Below are positions 1 through 12,217 of a stretch of 64,000 bases of DNA, piece after piece (position 1 is the stretch's first letter; the number at the start of each line of letters is the position of its first letter). Below the pieces are notes generated by a model, which saw only the letters and a program-made list of their open reading frames with translations, was not told the origin of the DNA and did no database searches. Source of the DNA: Curvularia sp. ZM96 (lineage: Eukaryota > Ascomycota > Dothideomycetes > Pleosporales > Pleosporaceae); contig JAJGBQ010000005.1 of assembly GCA_022457065.1 (NCBI GenBank), forward strand, positions 1,364,001 through 1,428,000. The letters run 5' to 3'. Made by a program: the position numbers and the translations under genes.

Positions 1-48
1 GACATAAAAGCAAGATAACCCAGGCTATTCTCAAGTTTTCAGAAGGAT

Positions 49-1071
49 ATGACGATCGAGGAGCCATTCCATGGCTCGCAGCATGAACCAGCAGCCGTCG
101 TTTCAGTGCATGCTCTATCATGCGGCTACCTTTCCCTACCAGAATACCAGTTTGTGCATCCTGCTTCACTGGACGCTCGCCGAACAGTCCCTTCGTTAGC
201 ATTTTTGATTCAGCATACAAACCGAATAACTGGAATTCGAACACGAATCGTCTTTGATCTGGGCCTGAGGAAGGATGTAAAGCGCTATCCACCGCCGATA
301 CAGAAACATATTGAGACCCGACAGCCAATGAGCACTGATCCAGATGTCACCAAAAGTCTCGCACGAGGTGGACTAACACCCAACGACATTGATTACGTGA
401 TATACTCTCACGTAAGTGATGAAGTGCATTCGGCCCGTCGCAGACAAGTAACTTAGGTATAACAGGTGCATTGGGACCATGTTGGTGAGCCTAGAGATTT
501 TCCAACTTCGAAGTTCATTGTCGGACATGGTGCAGTCGCTCTACTTAAAGGCGCTTCGTCGTCACTCCGAGGAGGCCATTCGTTCTTCGAAAGCGACCTC
601 TTGCCGGAAGGCCGGACTATTGAACTGTCAAAACCATTGGCATATGGACTGAAGAAACGAGATTCTTGCGCGACACCTGGGGAGATCAATCTTGATGGAT
701 CGTGGCATACCCACGGATGTCTCCCTGAAGTTCTTGATCTTTTCGACGATGGCTCACTTCTTATCGTGAACGCGCCTGGCCATCTCCCCGGTCACATCAA
801 TCTTCTGGCAAGGACGTCTCCCACTCACAAAATTTACATGGCCGGCGATGCTTGTCACGACAGAAGGTTGTTAACCGGCGAGAAAAAAATTGGGGAATGG
901 AGTGATATACATGGCCAAATCTGCTGCATACACGCCAATAGAAAGCAAGCTGAAGAGACAATAGAAAGGATTCGGATCTTAGAAAAAGAAGGGGTTGAGA
1001 TCATTTTTGCCCACGACATAGAATGGGAAAAAGACCCGGCAAACGGAACCCGGTTCTTTGGCGCGCTGTAG
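49..1071 (+). CDS. Metallo-beta-lactamase-fold hydrolase (AHL-lactonase-like)
   Basis: Two exons, 49-411 and 466-1071, joined across a 54-nt phase-0 intron (GTAAGT...AACAG), giving 322 aa. The splice assembles the zinc-binding signature: exon 1 ends with Ser-His and exon 2 opens Val-His-Trp-Asp-His, producing SHVHWDH, the HxHxDH motif of the metallo-beta-lactamase fold. Further ligands fit: a His in PGHLPGH, the bridging Asp in AGDACHD, and a late His in FAHDIEWE. This order is that of the lactonase/glyoxalase-II-like branch; quorum-quenching AHL lactonases of the AttM type are the closest family I recognise, but the substrate in this fungus is unknown. There is no signal peptide, so it is probably cytosolic. 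The ATG at 49 is the first in frame within the window; an upstream exon cannot be excluded because the window begins 48 nt earlier. Confidence 0.85.
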
Positions 1072-4000
1072 ATTGCATGCAAGTAATAGTAATACGAAAA
1101 CCTTCCAACTCCATGGCTGGAAACCACTCCTACATCCCTCAGCGACAACTATCCATGATGTTTTACGTGAGCCGAGTAAATCACATGTGTTGCCGATCTG
1201 TATCTTTCCCCACACCTGACAAGTTGGGGAAATGTGGGGCCTACCGGGTAATGGTTGTTGAGCCGCGGTACCGACATCGTAGGAAGACCGCACGTCGGCC
1301 AAAGCCCTTCCTCGTAGCTGCAGCTCTAAATTCTTCCAGTGAATCTACTCGTTTCAGCAAAGGCGGAGTATACCGGGTGTTTCAAGGTGCGAATGACGTA
1401 ATGTGGGTGGTGGTTCCTGTATGTAACAAACCATCAATGTACCTAGGTACTGGCACCGTGTATCAGCAAAACTTCAGTACCAGCAATCTTGCCATTGTAG
1501 AATTGCTGGTCCAAACTGTTTCACGACTTTCCCCATCTACTCTTTCGGTCCCAATATTGCTATATGCATGACCCCGCGTTTAGCCCCGCTTTGGGGAAGT
1601 GCTTGGCTTCGCCACATCTGTACATTGGGAAATCGGGGAATTAGAGTGACAAGTATGCTGTCAACGTCACAGTGCAGTTGGGTACATTGCTCTTTCTAGT
1701 AATCGTATTTTATTGTACAACATGGAAACATTGCAAGCAAAGAACCGCTCATAAGTAACACGGGTAGTGAGTGCAGGAATAGGCATGCCTTGTACGCGAA
1801 ATTTTGTCGCTCTAAGAATGTGTCCAAAATAATTTGCATAGCTAAGCATTATCGAACACTTTCCATAACGCTAATACTGGACGACATCAGAGAGGTAATG
1901 CAGCATCGGTGTATATCATGGGACGTGCAAGGAGTCTTAGTTGATCGTTCTCTTCACCACGAAGGAAATTAAGTGTAAGGGCCATTTAGGAATGGAAAGA
2001 AAACAGGAAGTATTCTAAAATCGCAAGTGAGTATATCATTCTTGCGTGAAGGACGTATGAAGACTTTGCACTGAATATTAGTAGTTGAATATAAACATAG
2101 TATTAGAAAAGATTGCATAGACGTTTCTCATCTCGAAAATACACTGGTAGAGCGGACCCACGCTTGCTCAAAACTCCTGTTACTAGAACTTTGACGCTCT
2201 AAAGCTTCCTGGCTCGATCAACCCATGAATTCGACATTGCTGGGTACTTTCTATTGGAATATGCAATGCGGTATACTTGTTAAAATGGAGACGAATTACA
2301 TGCTAACAACTACTGATTGCAGAGTATTAGTGCGAGGGAGGTGACAACGGCAACATAATGTCAGAAAATATTCACACAAAGAACATCGGCTTTTGACTTG
2401 GGCATTGCGAGTGACTCTTTGTTCAGAGCTCCTCAATGGCCATCAATTTGCTAGTTTTGGATACGGCTTTTCTTATCAGCTACCACAGCAACTGTTGACC
2501 CGACATCGTCAAGCCACCTTGTGATTTCGACCAAAGCAAAAACCGAAGAAGTACCCCGTTGATCTCAAAGCGAGAAAAACGACACTCGGAGCTGAAGTCG
2601 GACACCTCGAATACAAACTTTACTACCAGGTGCTTGTGCGACAAAAGCGAAGCAATAATCAGAAAACTAAAGTACGAAGCTGAGGAGAGAGAAAAAAATG
2701 TCCGTGGATCTTCAGCGCAAGGACATTTAGGTGAATGCCCACCCACGAATAACTAAAACTCTCCGGGAGCTGAGTTTGACACTCGAATCAGCACGTTCGT
2801 GTACCAGACGCAGAGCGTTGAAGCCGAACCAAACTTCATGGGAACGGAAACTGGTCGGACACGGACAGGAACCACGTCGGACATGTTCAAACAAAGGGAT
2901 CTGGGAGAGGATGAAGGTACTGGGAAGGTCAAAATTCCCGCAAGGGAACATCAAATCCACGACAAGATCTTTGTCTGCCAAAAATAGTATGCACCTCAGC
3001 TTGCTCGATTTGCTCTTATCTCGATACAGACAGACAATCCCCAAGACCACATCATTGTCCCGGCAGCACGGCATCCAGTAGCCACATGACCCACGCCCAC
3101 ACACCCTACCTCGTATCTCACCTCTCCATAGCCTCAATCTTGATCCCACGAATCTCAGGCCTCTCTTTGCATGCCCAGCACACTTCTAGCCTCGATCTCC
3201 ACCGCCCTTTGGATTTTTTTGTTGCTTACTCACGATCGGACCAGATCTCACGGGCAACAAAAAATGTCGCCAATACCAAAAGATACAAAAACAAACCCCA
3301 CGTTCAGTCGAGACGAGGGCCCAAAAGTCACGATGCCGATCTGGCCGAGAAAAAGAGAGCGAGGTTGAGAGAGAAAGAGCCATGTGGTCGCGAACAGCGT
3401 CATGCAATGCAAGATGCGCACAGACGTAGGTGCATACTGGAGCAAAGTCATGTACCCTCACCCTCCTTGTTCTTCATCACCCCTGTCGCACAAGTCTCCG
3501 AGTAAACAAAGGGTGTGTCTTTGTGCAGTAGTACGTGTAGTCACGCGCTCAGGCCTTGCTGCGCCGATCAGCCTGACGTGGCTGGGAGAGGATGATCGAC
3601 ACTGCTTGCAGGTAGAGAGGATGGCGTAAGGGTCTCTGCATGTGAAGATCCGGTAAGTGGATGATAAGCGACGGACCAACCCATCGCTAGCGAGGCTCTT
3701 AGTTGCAGTTACTTTAGCGCCATGTAAGTGGACGCGTGTGCCTGAGTGTGTGTGTGGGTAATGTGTGTGCCTCTTTTTATTTGATTTTTTTCACAAGTGG
3801 GTGCTGAGGCCTTGTTAGTGTAGCAAAAGCAACATTTGTTTCGAACTCTAAGATAGCCGGCACTAGAATATAATAACAAAGCAGCTGCATGGGCAAAGCA
3901 ATTCAGCGACCTAGACCCGGTTTTCATTCCCTCCACTCGAGCAGATCGGTTGGTTGCTGTGGCAGGACAAGGGTGAAAGGGGGTGAAGGGTTCAGCCCTC

Positions 4001-4290
4001 TACGCTCTCCTGCCATGAGGCCCAGGGTATGGGCGTTGGGCGAGGTCATTTTGTGTAGCTGGTCAACAGGGTGGAGAGTTATGAGGGTTGCGTGTTTCCG
4101 ATGCGAAGATTCGTCCAACCCATGCGATCAAGAATGAATCATGATGAATTCTACATGGGTTGAGGTGGATACTTCGATCCGATCAGGCAGCCCACTCAGC
4201 TGCCTAGTATACATGAGTAAAAAAGGCGGGCTGTAGTTACAAGGAAGTGAGCGATCCTGATGTCCAAGGATCATGACACATGTATCGTGA
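1072..4290. other. Intergenic, no supported gene
   Basis: I see no convincing gene here. Reading frames of 60-182 codons exist on both strands but overlap one another, have no recognisable motif and show no splice-supported extension. The longest (1023-1571) starts inside the upstream hydrolase gene. The stretch 1200-1640 has a possible transposon-end pattern, listed separately. Around 3,740-3,770 there are short GT-rich runs. Confidence 0.5.
1201..1640. repeat. Possible decayed inverted-repeat (MITE-like) element
   Basis: Near 1,220-1,250 the sequence reads GGGGAAATGTGGGGCC followed by ACCGGGTAAT. Near 1,565-1,605 the opposite strand reads CCCCAAAGCGGGGCTAA followed by CGCGGGGTCAT. The two ends align as imperfect inverted repeats of about 25-30 bases around a 300-base core without a coding signal. 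This could be a relic of a small non-autonomous DNA transposon. The match is weak and no target-site duplication was identified. Confidence 0.2.
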
Positions 4291-4320
4291 GTAGGTAGCT
4301 GAGAAGTAGGTAGCTGAAGT
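4291..4320 (+). repeat. 15-bp tandem duplication
   Basis: The unit GTAGGTAGCTGAGAA at 4291-4305 is followed directly by GTAGGTAGCTGAAGT at 4306-4320, two near-identical 15-base copies. Confidence 0.7.
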
Positions 4321-4464
4321 GACGAGACTAGATAATTATCTAAGCTCGCAAAGTACGAATGCCATCTGCGTCATAGCAGTCGGTACCTGAACGGGCCGTT
4401 TCGCAGGCTGAGACGGCCCTGATGTTTGTAGATCGCATGTACATTCTACAAACAATAGAGACAT

Positions 4465-5010
4465 CGGTCAAAGAGCACGATCTCGATGACAAGAGCGCAC
4501 CCTGTATACTGCGATACCCCTCAACGCCACTACAGTCAGTACAAGCAGGGAAAGGAAGCTCCCGTTTCGTAGTGGTGTGCGATCACCGATGCTCGTACCT
4601 TGTCAAGCGTTATATGAGTTGAGATGTGTGGCTACAAAGTAATTTCGATCTCGACAGTAAGAAGCACATTGAAGAACTGCGCTAAGAAGCACATTGAAGA
4701 ACTACGCTACCTTGGACGCTATCACAAGTGGACTCGGAGGGAACGCCCGTTTCACAACTGCCAAAGATCCCCGATGCGGGCTGATCACAAGGCGTAGGGC
4801 TTAATATCGAAGGCTAAAAAGTGATCTCGATCTCTCGATCTCGATGATAAGAAGCACATATGGAGAGTGACTCCAAACGTCATCCCCCAGACGCGTATCG
4901 GAGGTTTCATAACGGTGAACGATCCCGATGCTCTTGGGCCACAGCTTAAGTGTGTTGTGATGCAATAGTGTTGTTTGCAGTGCGGTTGGGTGGTGAGAGT
5001 CGAAGCAGAG
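4465..5010 (+). repeat. Degenerate tandem repeat, period about 170-180 bp, three units
   Basis: Three successive segments share the same order of landmarks. The first is an AAAG...CGATCTCGA..GA.AAGA(A)GC.CA block near 4470, 4640 and 4818. The second is a CCCGTTTC/GGTTTCAT block followed by GATC(C)CCGATGC near 4562, 4747 and 4903. The offsets are about 170-185 bases. Inside the second unit a 25-bp piece is duplicated exactly once more (4658-4682 and 4683-4707, one mismatch). Fainter relatives of the GATCCCGATG block appear near 4257 and 5120, so the array may once have been longer. No protein is encoded. Confidence 0.5.
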
Positions 5011-5059
5011 GTAGTGGTGGTTAGTTTGGGATTCGATCACGAGTACAGGTTGCACACTC

Positions 5060-6837
5060 AGGAGGCACCCCTTTTGAATGATTCATGTGTGGGTGTATTG
5101 AAAGTTTCAATGGCGCTTTCGATTTCGATGCCCTGTAAACCTGTTTTTCTCATCCTTCAGCATCACTGGGGTCGAGGTAGTCTTCATCGCGATTTTACCT
5201 ATGGATCGATATCGACGAGATCAACCCAGAAAAAGTAATGATGGGGCTTAGCACCTACCTGAACGTCATGCGGTACCCCCATTCGGGCAGTGGGATTATT
5301 GGCACTCCTAAAACGTCGTAGCATACTCAGTGTGTGGGTAGAGTTGTCGACCGAGCCAGGTGAGACACAATTTGGTGGCACACCAATGGGTCAAGATGGC
5401 AAGACAACCACCAACGGCACCTCCGTCATTGCGTTTCGCAAAGAGTGATTCGCCAAGCTGGCTCTCATAGATACGTCGCAGGCGTCAACAAATCATGATG
5501 ACTATGATGCAATGCGATCCTTCACACATGTCGAGCCCAGTCCTCTCCCCATCAAAAGCACCCTGCCCTACCATCAGCGATGCCATCCAACGAATCCAAT
5601 CTCACGCAAAAACAACCACTTCCTAAACATTTGCGCTCTACGAGCCCACACAGTACCAGGACAATGAAACGCAACGTATCCAAATGCAACAAATTAAACA
5701 ATGAAATCGCTTCTTTTTACCACACCGTAGTTCACTACAACGACTTCACCGATATACCTCTTATTCTCCGTCGCAACCGTCGCCTGTGAGAAAAAGTAAT
5801 AAAAAACAAAACAACAAGACTCTTCACTCGATAATTCTCCGAAACACTACCAAATGTCCAAACGGTCCGACTGCAAAGACAAGGTAGGTAAGCGAAAAGC
5901 CAAACTGTCTATCCAGCAGCATCGTTTCTCTGCGCGTAGAATACTTCACGGAGCGATGAAAAAAAATACTCCGTAAAGAAGAAAAAGAGGAGGACGAGGT
6001 GAAGGAAACCGAAGTCGCGAAGAGAGAGAGAGGTGGCCCATCCCACTACTATCCAAACTATCGTTCACGCACAAACACATATCAGTTTTCCAAGCTACTA
6101 CATACCAAACTATACCCAACGTCGCCTTACAGCTAACCATCCCACAACAGCCACTACTACGCCCGTCATCCAAATGCTCAAAAACATGCACTGCACAGCC
6201 ATGCATCGCAGGCCCATCGTCACCATCCTCCCCGCCTTCGTCCTCGTCACACACGACTCCACCTTCCCTCTCCTCGTCCGCATACTCTCCGCCTTCAATC
6301 GCGTACTCTTCACCCAGGAAGCTAAAATTCGCGACAGACGAGTATCCGCGGTGGAATCGGGGCGGGAGAGTAGTAGACAAGGGGAAGAGGAAGGCGAGTG
6401 GTGAGGAACAAATAGAGAGAACTGTCGTTGATGGTATGATTGGTCTAGGAGGACGACACATGATGAACTATACTGGAACGAGAAAAAAGTGGAGTCATGA
6501 TATGGTGTAAGTTGCCTGATTTTCCTATTTTCCCATAACCTACGTATTACATCATCTCATCTCATCTCTCTCTTTTTTCTCTTTCTCCGCGGTCTTCTCG
6601 CACCCCCCTTTTTCCTTCCCTTTCTTTCCTTTCTTCGCCCAAACCGTTTTTTGTATTGTGAATTCTACTTGCACGTGGTCAGTCAAGATGCCGTCATCTT
6701 TTCGTCATCAATTTTCTTTCCTCAGTGGTGGTATTGGTTTTTGTACTGCAAACAAAACGTGTTTGAGAAAATGATGGTCGTTGAGGGTGGGGGGCACACA
6801 CGCTAATGTCTATCTTGCATAATAATAAAGTGCAGAG
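5060..6837. other. Intergenic, pyrimidine-rich promoter-like stretch
   Basis: No gene could be supported. A long C/T tract at about 6555-6640 (CTCTC and CCTTTC runs) resembles a fungal core promoter and 5' leader. It lies about 200 bases before the small reading frame at 6838. The open frames at 5946-6461 (minus) and 6033-6404 (plus) overlap antiparallel and have no recognisable features. Confidence 0.4.
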
Positions 6838-7143
6838 ATGCGTGATGAGGCAGCAGCACAAAGCAATGCTTCTTTGCAGTCGTCATCGCAGTCAGTTTAC
6901 TCGACGGATCCGGCTGCACAGCCTCAGCTGGGACGAGGAGGACCGGGGTCGACTCCTAGACGCGATAGCATGGAACCCGAGGCACGTCATCCTGCTCAGT
7001 CTTTTGTTGCTGCGCGGCCAATGTCTGTGCTCGGTAGGCAGAAAACGCAAGATATGAAAGAGGAGAAGAAAGAGGAGAACATGGGGAGTAAGAAGATGTG
7101 GACGCTTGTGAAGCGGGTCTGGACTGGTCTTGGACGGAAATAG
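6838..7143 (+). CDS. Possible small unknown protein or terminal exon
   Basis: This 101-codon frame has protein-like composition: a Ser/Gln/Ala/Pro-rich first half with an RRDS motif (a basophilic-kinase type site), then a Lys/Glu-rich stretch, and a basic, Trp-containing tail (KKMWTLVKRVWTGLGRK). The bases before the ATG (CTAAT...AAAGTGCAG) could be a 3' splice site, so this may be the last exon of a longer gene. I found no convincing upstream exon. The C/T-rich tract at 6555-6640 could be its promoter. Family not recognised. Confidence 0.35.
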   Translation: MRDEAAAQSNASLQSSSQSVYSTDPAAQPQLGRGGPGSTPRRDSMEPEARHPAQSFVAARPMSVLGRQKTQDMKEEKKEENMGSKKMWTLVKRVWTGLGRK

Positions 7144-10100
7144 TCAGCGTGAAGTACTCCCTTTCTTCATCCCGCTTCTGTCAAAGCATGACGAGTCCTA
7201 CGAGTACGCGAGGCCAGACTCTACCATAAGGAAAACGTGCAACCTGCAATGCCTCACCATGGACCTCGTTCCTTCCACGTGGTAGTCGGATGGGAGGGTC
7301 GCGTACAAACCGGTTTTCCCCTCGTCTTCGCTTCGACGGAACAAATGTCTTCGGATTCATGCAACTGGCTGTTGCTTTCTTGCGTTGGGACCCTCGGTTG
7401 GAGACGAGGAGGGTGGGTTGGGTCAAGAATATTTTATGATTTTACACAGACTCTTGCATCTAGCCTCGCCGGATCAACACTTCCCTTGCGTGATTGTTGT
7501 TTCCTCGGATATGCGCGCTACCATTTTTTCTTTCGACACTGACCCTCGCTGAACAATTCCCGTTGGATATTCCAGATCTTTTTAGGAGGGGGCGACTTTT
7601 TTTATTTTTTACTTTCGTGGCGTCTAGATTCTCAGCGGGTAATTGGCGAGGTTTTCTTCTTGTCACCTCTGCTTCGCCTCTGCTCGAGTTCGCTTCAGGG
7701 TCCCATCGCCTAGCGTGTTCATCCTCATATGAACATGTTTTTTGCGCTGGCGGATACGAAAGGGTCTTGTTAGCGAATGGCTTTCTTTTGATAGAGATAT
7801 TTTGCAACAGCTGCAAGGCTGGAGGGAGGGGAGGAAGCAGAGGGGCGGTGAGGCCAGATCATGTTAGCGAAGGGAAAGATGGTGTGTGAATAACAGAACC
7901 AGGATGGTCGAGCAAAATTTGAAGCCGTGATTTCCAATTCGTCGCGAGGGTGACGGCTTCGGATAATTCGCATGAATTTGCAGGTCAACGGCGAGGTCCG
8001 GAAACGCGTGGTGTGACCCTTTCAGCTTGCCGGCTAATTATCGCAGGTGGTGAGCTTCTCACACCACATCCCAATAGGCAAGACCAGCAAATGTACCATC
8101 ATATGGCCATTTGCATTTTCGAGCGTGGCCTTGCTGTCATCTGATAGAGATGGCCGGTACTGGTATAAAGCGGAATAACATTTCTCTCCGTCTCTGGTGA
8201 ACCACAACTCAACTCAAATTCACAAGAACACAACGAATCAAGTCGTCTCTCCGCATATTGCTGTAGCAAAATAACTTCCTACTACGTTTCTGATAGCGAA
8301 TTCGGATCTTCGTCGTAGCAACCAAGATGCACTACCGTTTGCATATCCCACACCCACATTGGCACTTGCGACGACATCTGGACCAGTGGCTGGCAGACGT
8401 GGCTGAAGTGTACAGTCGGGCTGCATGAGAAAAGCCAAGCTTTTACCCCCAAGCTTTCTGGCGGTGACTTTGGGAAAGGTATGTAGTATACTGCGGGGGT
8501 ACTATACGACAGGCTATTGACGCCTCATTGCAGATGACAGGAAGAGGAAGGTGAAACGAGGCTGGGCATGTGTGGAGCCCTGGTATGGGGGTAAATTGGT
8601 CGATGCGCTGTTGGGGATTATCTTCGTATTTGGAAGAGTCTGGACCTGGTGACGTTGTTTGATACCCAAGAGATACAGATTCATGTGAATGCTGTCGTTC
8701 TCTCATTCTGCCGTTCTTCGGGACTATTTGCTTGTGAGGCTGTAGGATGCGATGCGCGACACGATTGCGAGGCTGCAAGACAGCCACGAAGCATAGTACT
8801 GCCGGTCGCCGACGATGAGCTTCGTGTACAAGCAACCGATGGGTTGCAAAGAAAAGAAATGCGCTTTGCGACCCTGCGTGGGCATTTTTTTTTCTTTTTC
8901 TCCATTCGTACTTGTAGACTCAGTGACGGTGTGAAGTCTTGAGACGCCGGCCTTGCACATGGCGACAGAAACGAGGCGCACCCACGGTCCTGTCGCGGTG
9001 GTATCGCTGGCGCCTAGTTGTGCTTTTTGGGAGTGGCAGGCTGTTGTTGATTTGTTCAGGGCGACGACCCTGGTTATTCGGCAAACATACACAGGCAGAA
9101 CAAAGGCAGGCAGGTAGGTGAGTGGTACATGGTTCTCCTTAACTCCACTTGGGCCAAACGACCAGGCCGTTGCTACTCTCAGACATGTGGCTACGTCACA
9201 CTTTGATTAAGAAATGTTGTAAGGGGCGGGTGATCTGATCATCAACCATTGCGGTGGGTAAATTGTCAGGCTGATAATCTATTTACGAGACCATGCCGGG
9301 GGCAGAATCCTATAGATCTCTTCGGCGATCTGGGAATCAGGGCTGAGCCGCGGGACTGGTTGATCCGGACTGGGGTCGTGAGTCATGCAGGATGGGAGAT
9401 TCTGATCTGAATGGGGTCTTGACGAAAGATATCGGTGGTTCTCAGCGAACCCGAGGCCGGCAAGAGCCCGAACCCGAATCCTCATTTGCCCATTGGGAAT
9501 GGAGTGTGGGGGACGATACAGTGGGAACTGGGTGGCCGGGGTAAGCAGCGAGTAATTTGAAAAACGATGCCTGAAGGTCGGCGAGGCCTCTATTGGATTG
9601 CGGAGCGGTCAATATTGAACAAGTGTAAGAGTCACATGTGTATGCCTGCCACCGATCGGTGTAATTATTTGAGTTGCAGATAATGATGACGATGGCGAGG
9701 GTAAGACTATGAATGGAGTGCACAATGCATTGTAGGTTTGTTCGCGCACGCACGCGCGCGCGCCCAGCCCTGAGGAGATGAAGGACATGGGAATCATCGG
9801 GTGGTTGATATGGTGTAGGTACTGTCCTGTCCCAAGTGAAACCAGGGTTGGGCGTGTTTGGCCCACGGATGGTGCAGCGAGAGATTGCACAAAGCCGACC
9901 GAGTGCGTGGTTCGAGGAAAAGGCGGATTGCGTAACGTGGTATCCAGCCCCTAGGGTTACAAGATGAGATGACTGGGACCAACGTGTTCCTGGGGTCACA
10001 GATGCGGTAAACCCAGCGAATGCAGCTGCATTCCATTCCTTGGATGCCAGCTGCTGAGGCGCCCATACCCAAAGCGGATGCGCTAGTGCAGGGGTACTGT

Positions 10101-11330
10101 GCAGCCAGCTGAGCTGTGGGCGGTCTGCATGTACACTGGCTGCTCATAATGTCGTGCATGCAATGTGTGTATACAATGTACCAACAAGTGCCAGCGAAGA
10201 ACGGTTGCAAGTGCATGGCCGCGCTGGCCGCGGAGCATCTGGGGAAGAGCGTTGGGCCATAGCACTACCGTTGTGGTTGTTGCTGTCTGGCATGACTAAG
10301 GCGACGACGATAGAGTCGCGAGAGTCGTGGTCACGATGGTGTTTACTCATCGCGCTTCGATCTGTGATTGGAGAGCATGGGCCCGGCCCGCACAATTCGC
10401 GTTCCTGCATGGCAGCATGCTAAGTCGCTCTGAGCAGCATCACGATGCAAACAAGGTACCGAATCCATCGTTCGGCGCATGGGGCACGTTGCGCTAAGCA
10501 GTTCATTGCTTTTGCACTGGGACCTGTCAAATTAGCATCCGCGTACCCTTGGCACTTTTGACAGCTGGTTAGCTTGGGCCAGACAGACAAGAGAGGAGGG
10601 GCAGATCTCTGCCAGCCAGAGCACAGCGGGCGACCAGGCTTCCGCTACCAGGCGGTGAGGTTGTCGACAGGTCGCCCGCAGTATTTCCGGCGACGCTGCA
10701 TCGCATCGCATCGCATCACATCGCATCGTGCCTTTGTTTTGTCGCCAGCAGGCCTGGATGCCCTCTGCCTCACCGTCTCGCGACACCCGGACACCCTCTC
10801 GACGAGGGTTCTAGACTCGGGCAGCATGGGAGCCAGGGTGGTTTGTTTGCACCCGTACAGCCTGTCCTTCTCTTTCCCACCCTCGTCCCTACCCCCGCCA
10901 GGCCCGCGGCGTTTGAGGCCGAGTTCCAAAACGCGGCTGATCGGCGTGTGCGAGTAGCTTTGGACAGGAGGGGCGCCGTCCAGGGTTACGCGAGAGCGAA
11001 GGAGTGTGATAGGTCGATTCGTATCTGTCCGCCATGGCTGTGGTGAGTGTGTGGAGCTGAGGCGTGCCAGGGCAGCCAGCCCCTTGGTTCAGCACACCAG
11101 GATCTGCCGTGGGGCCCTTGCGTCGACGGCAGCTAAAAGCAACCACTGCTGATCTGCCCAAAGCGTGAGTGATGACGGAAACGGTAGGGCCGCAGCCATG
11201 TACCACGTTTTGAGGCGCTGTCACGATCCCAGTCCTTGGACTCCATCGGCGAAGGCGGCGCTATGGCGCTTGGTCGGGTGGGTACCGTCCTGGGGGCGGG
11301 TGCTGCGTGAGATACCCAAGTCCGTTGCTG
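7144..11330. other. Gene-poor intergenic region
   Basis: About 4.2 kb without a gene I can support. The many 60-185-codon frames are mutually overlapping shadows in moderately GC-rich DNA. The longest, at 9442-9999 minus, lacks coding character. Visible simple sequence includes a GCGCACGCACGCGCGCG run near 9,745-9,765 and a TCGCA pentanucleotide array at 10,701. Part of the stretch nearest 11,330 is presumably promoter for the gene that follows. Confidence 0.5.
10701..10725 (+). repeat. TCGCA pentanucleotide microsatellite
   Basis: Five tandem TCGCA units; the fourth reads TCACA. Confidence 0.85.
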
Positions 11331-11331
11331 C

Positions 11332-11338
11332 TATATAA
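11332..11338 (+). promoter_or_regulatory. TATA box of the small unknown gene at 11,567
   Basis: TATATAA at 11,332-11,338 is followed by a C/A-rich leader. A start site about 30 bases downstream would leave a leader of roughly 200 nt before the ATG at 11,567. It also makes the in-frame ATG at 11,342 too close to the TATA box to be the initiator. Confidence 0.5.
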
Positions 11339-11566
11339 CACTTGGTCGCCCTAGCCTCTAGACACTACTCACCACCACCGGTACTACAAAGCCAACACCA
11401 GCCGCCACCATTGCACGATACGGTAGCACCAGTCAGCCATCACTGCCACTTGCCATCCACCCTCAACCACATCTCTACATCATCCAACACTGCCACTCGG
11501 TGTCCCTTCACCGAAGCCTCTCCCTCACAAACTCAATCCCTCAATCAACAAAACACGTCAGCAAAC

Positions 11567-12217
11567 ATGTACCAAAACCTTGGACACACACCCAACTGGG
11601 ACGTCTGCTTCGAGCAAGCCCGGCTCACCGAGGAGAACCTGCGGTCACACAGCTCTACACAATCCTCAACATATCCCTCAACATATGTGCCCTCACACGG
11701 TCCATCCCATGCCAAGGTAAGCACTGAGTCCTTAAACACCCCTTGTGCCAACGTCATGGTCTAACATTGCACCCAGGCCGACAGTGCTTGCTACATGGCT
11801 GAGCCTCACCACTACTACCGCTATGACTTGGACTTGGAGGAGTCGGACGATGAGGATGTGGGCTCGCAAAGGAAGCGGATGGCGCTAAGAAAAGCGGCGT
11901 CGATGGAGGTGCTCAAGGCATACGGCGGCTGCTTTGCCTCTGGCTTCCTCGCGCTCCAAGAACCTCTCCCCAGCCGGCCACAATCCAAGCTCCGACGTTA
12001 CGAGAGCACCGACGACTTTGAGATCCGAAGAACCGCCTCGATTGCAACCTCGCTGGAGAGTGGCTCGATGAGCTGCACCAGCAGCAGTACCACCGACAGC
12101 CCACGACCCGACTCTGCCACTCTGAGCGCGGCACTGCTGCAAGAGGCAGCCAAGGCCAGCAAGTGGAGTTGGAGGAGCATGAGGAGGTCGCGAAAGAATT
12201 CACCCAAGAAGCTATAG
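11567..12217 (+). CDS. Small unknown protein, acidic then Ser/Arg-rich
   Basis: Two exons, 11,567-11,716 and 11,777-12,217, flank a 60-nt intron (GTAAGC donor, CTAAC branch, CCCAG acceptor), giving 196 aa. The ATG at 11,567 has a good AAAC context and sits about 235 nt after a TATA box. The chain begins MYQNLGHTPNWD. It continues with a Ser/Thr-rich segment, an acidic stretch after exon 2 opens (DLDLEESDDEDVG), a helix-like LRKAASMEVLKAYGG, several R-x-x-S/T sites in the middle, a Ser/Thr-rich run, and a basic tail ending KNSPKKL. No transmembrane segment or signal peptide is visible. I do not recognise the family. The pattern of kinase-type sites and charged blocks would suit a small regulatory protein, but that is only inference. 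Confidence 0.7.

Noticed and set aside
4465..5010. CRISPR-like array
   Set aside because: Units are long, degenerate and without uniform spacers, and the host is eukaryotic.
9442..9999. 185-codon minus-strand open frame
   Set aside because: No domain, irregular composition, and overlapping frames in two other phases; more likely chance.
11342..11566. Upstream in-frame ATG of the small unknown gene
   Set aside because: It lies about ten bases after the TATA box, so it would not be in the transcript; the ATG at 11,567 is preferred.
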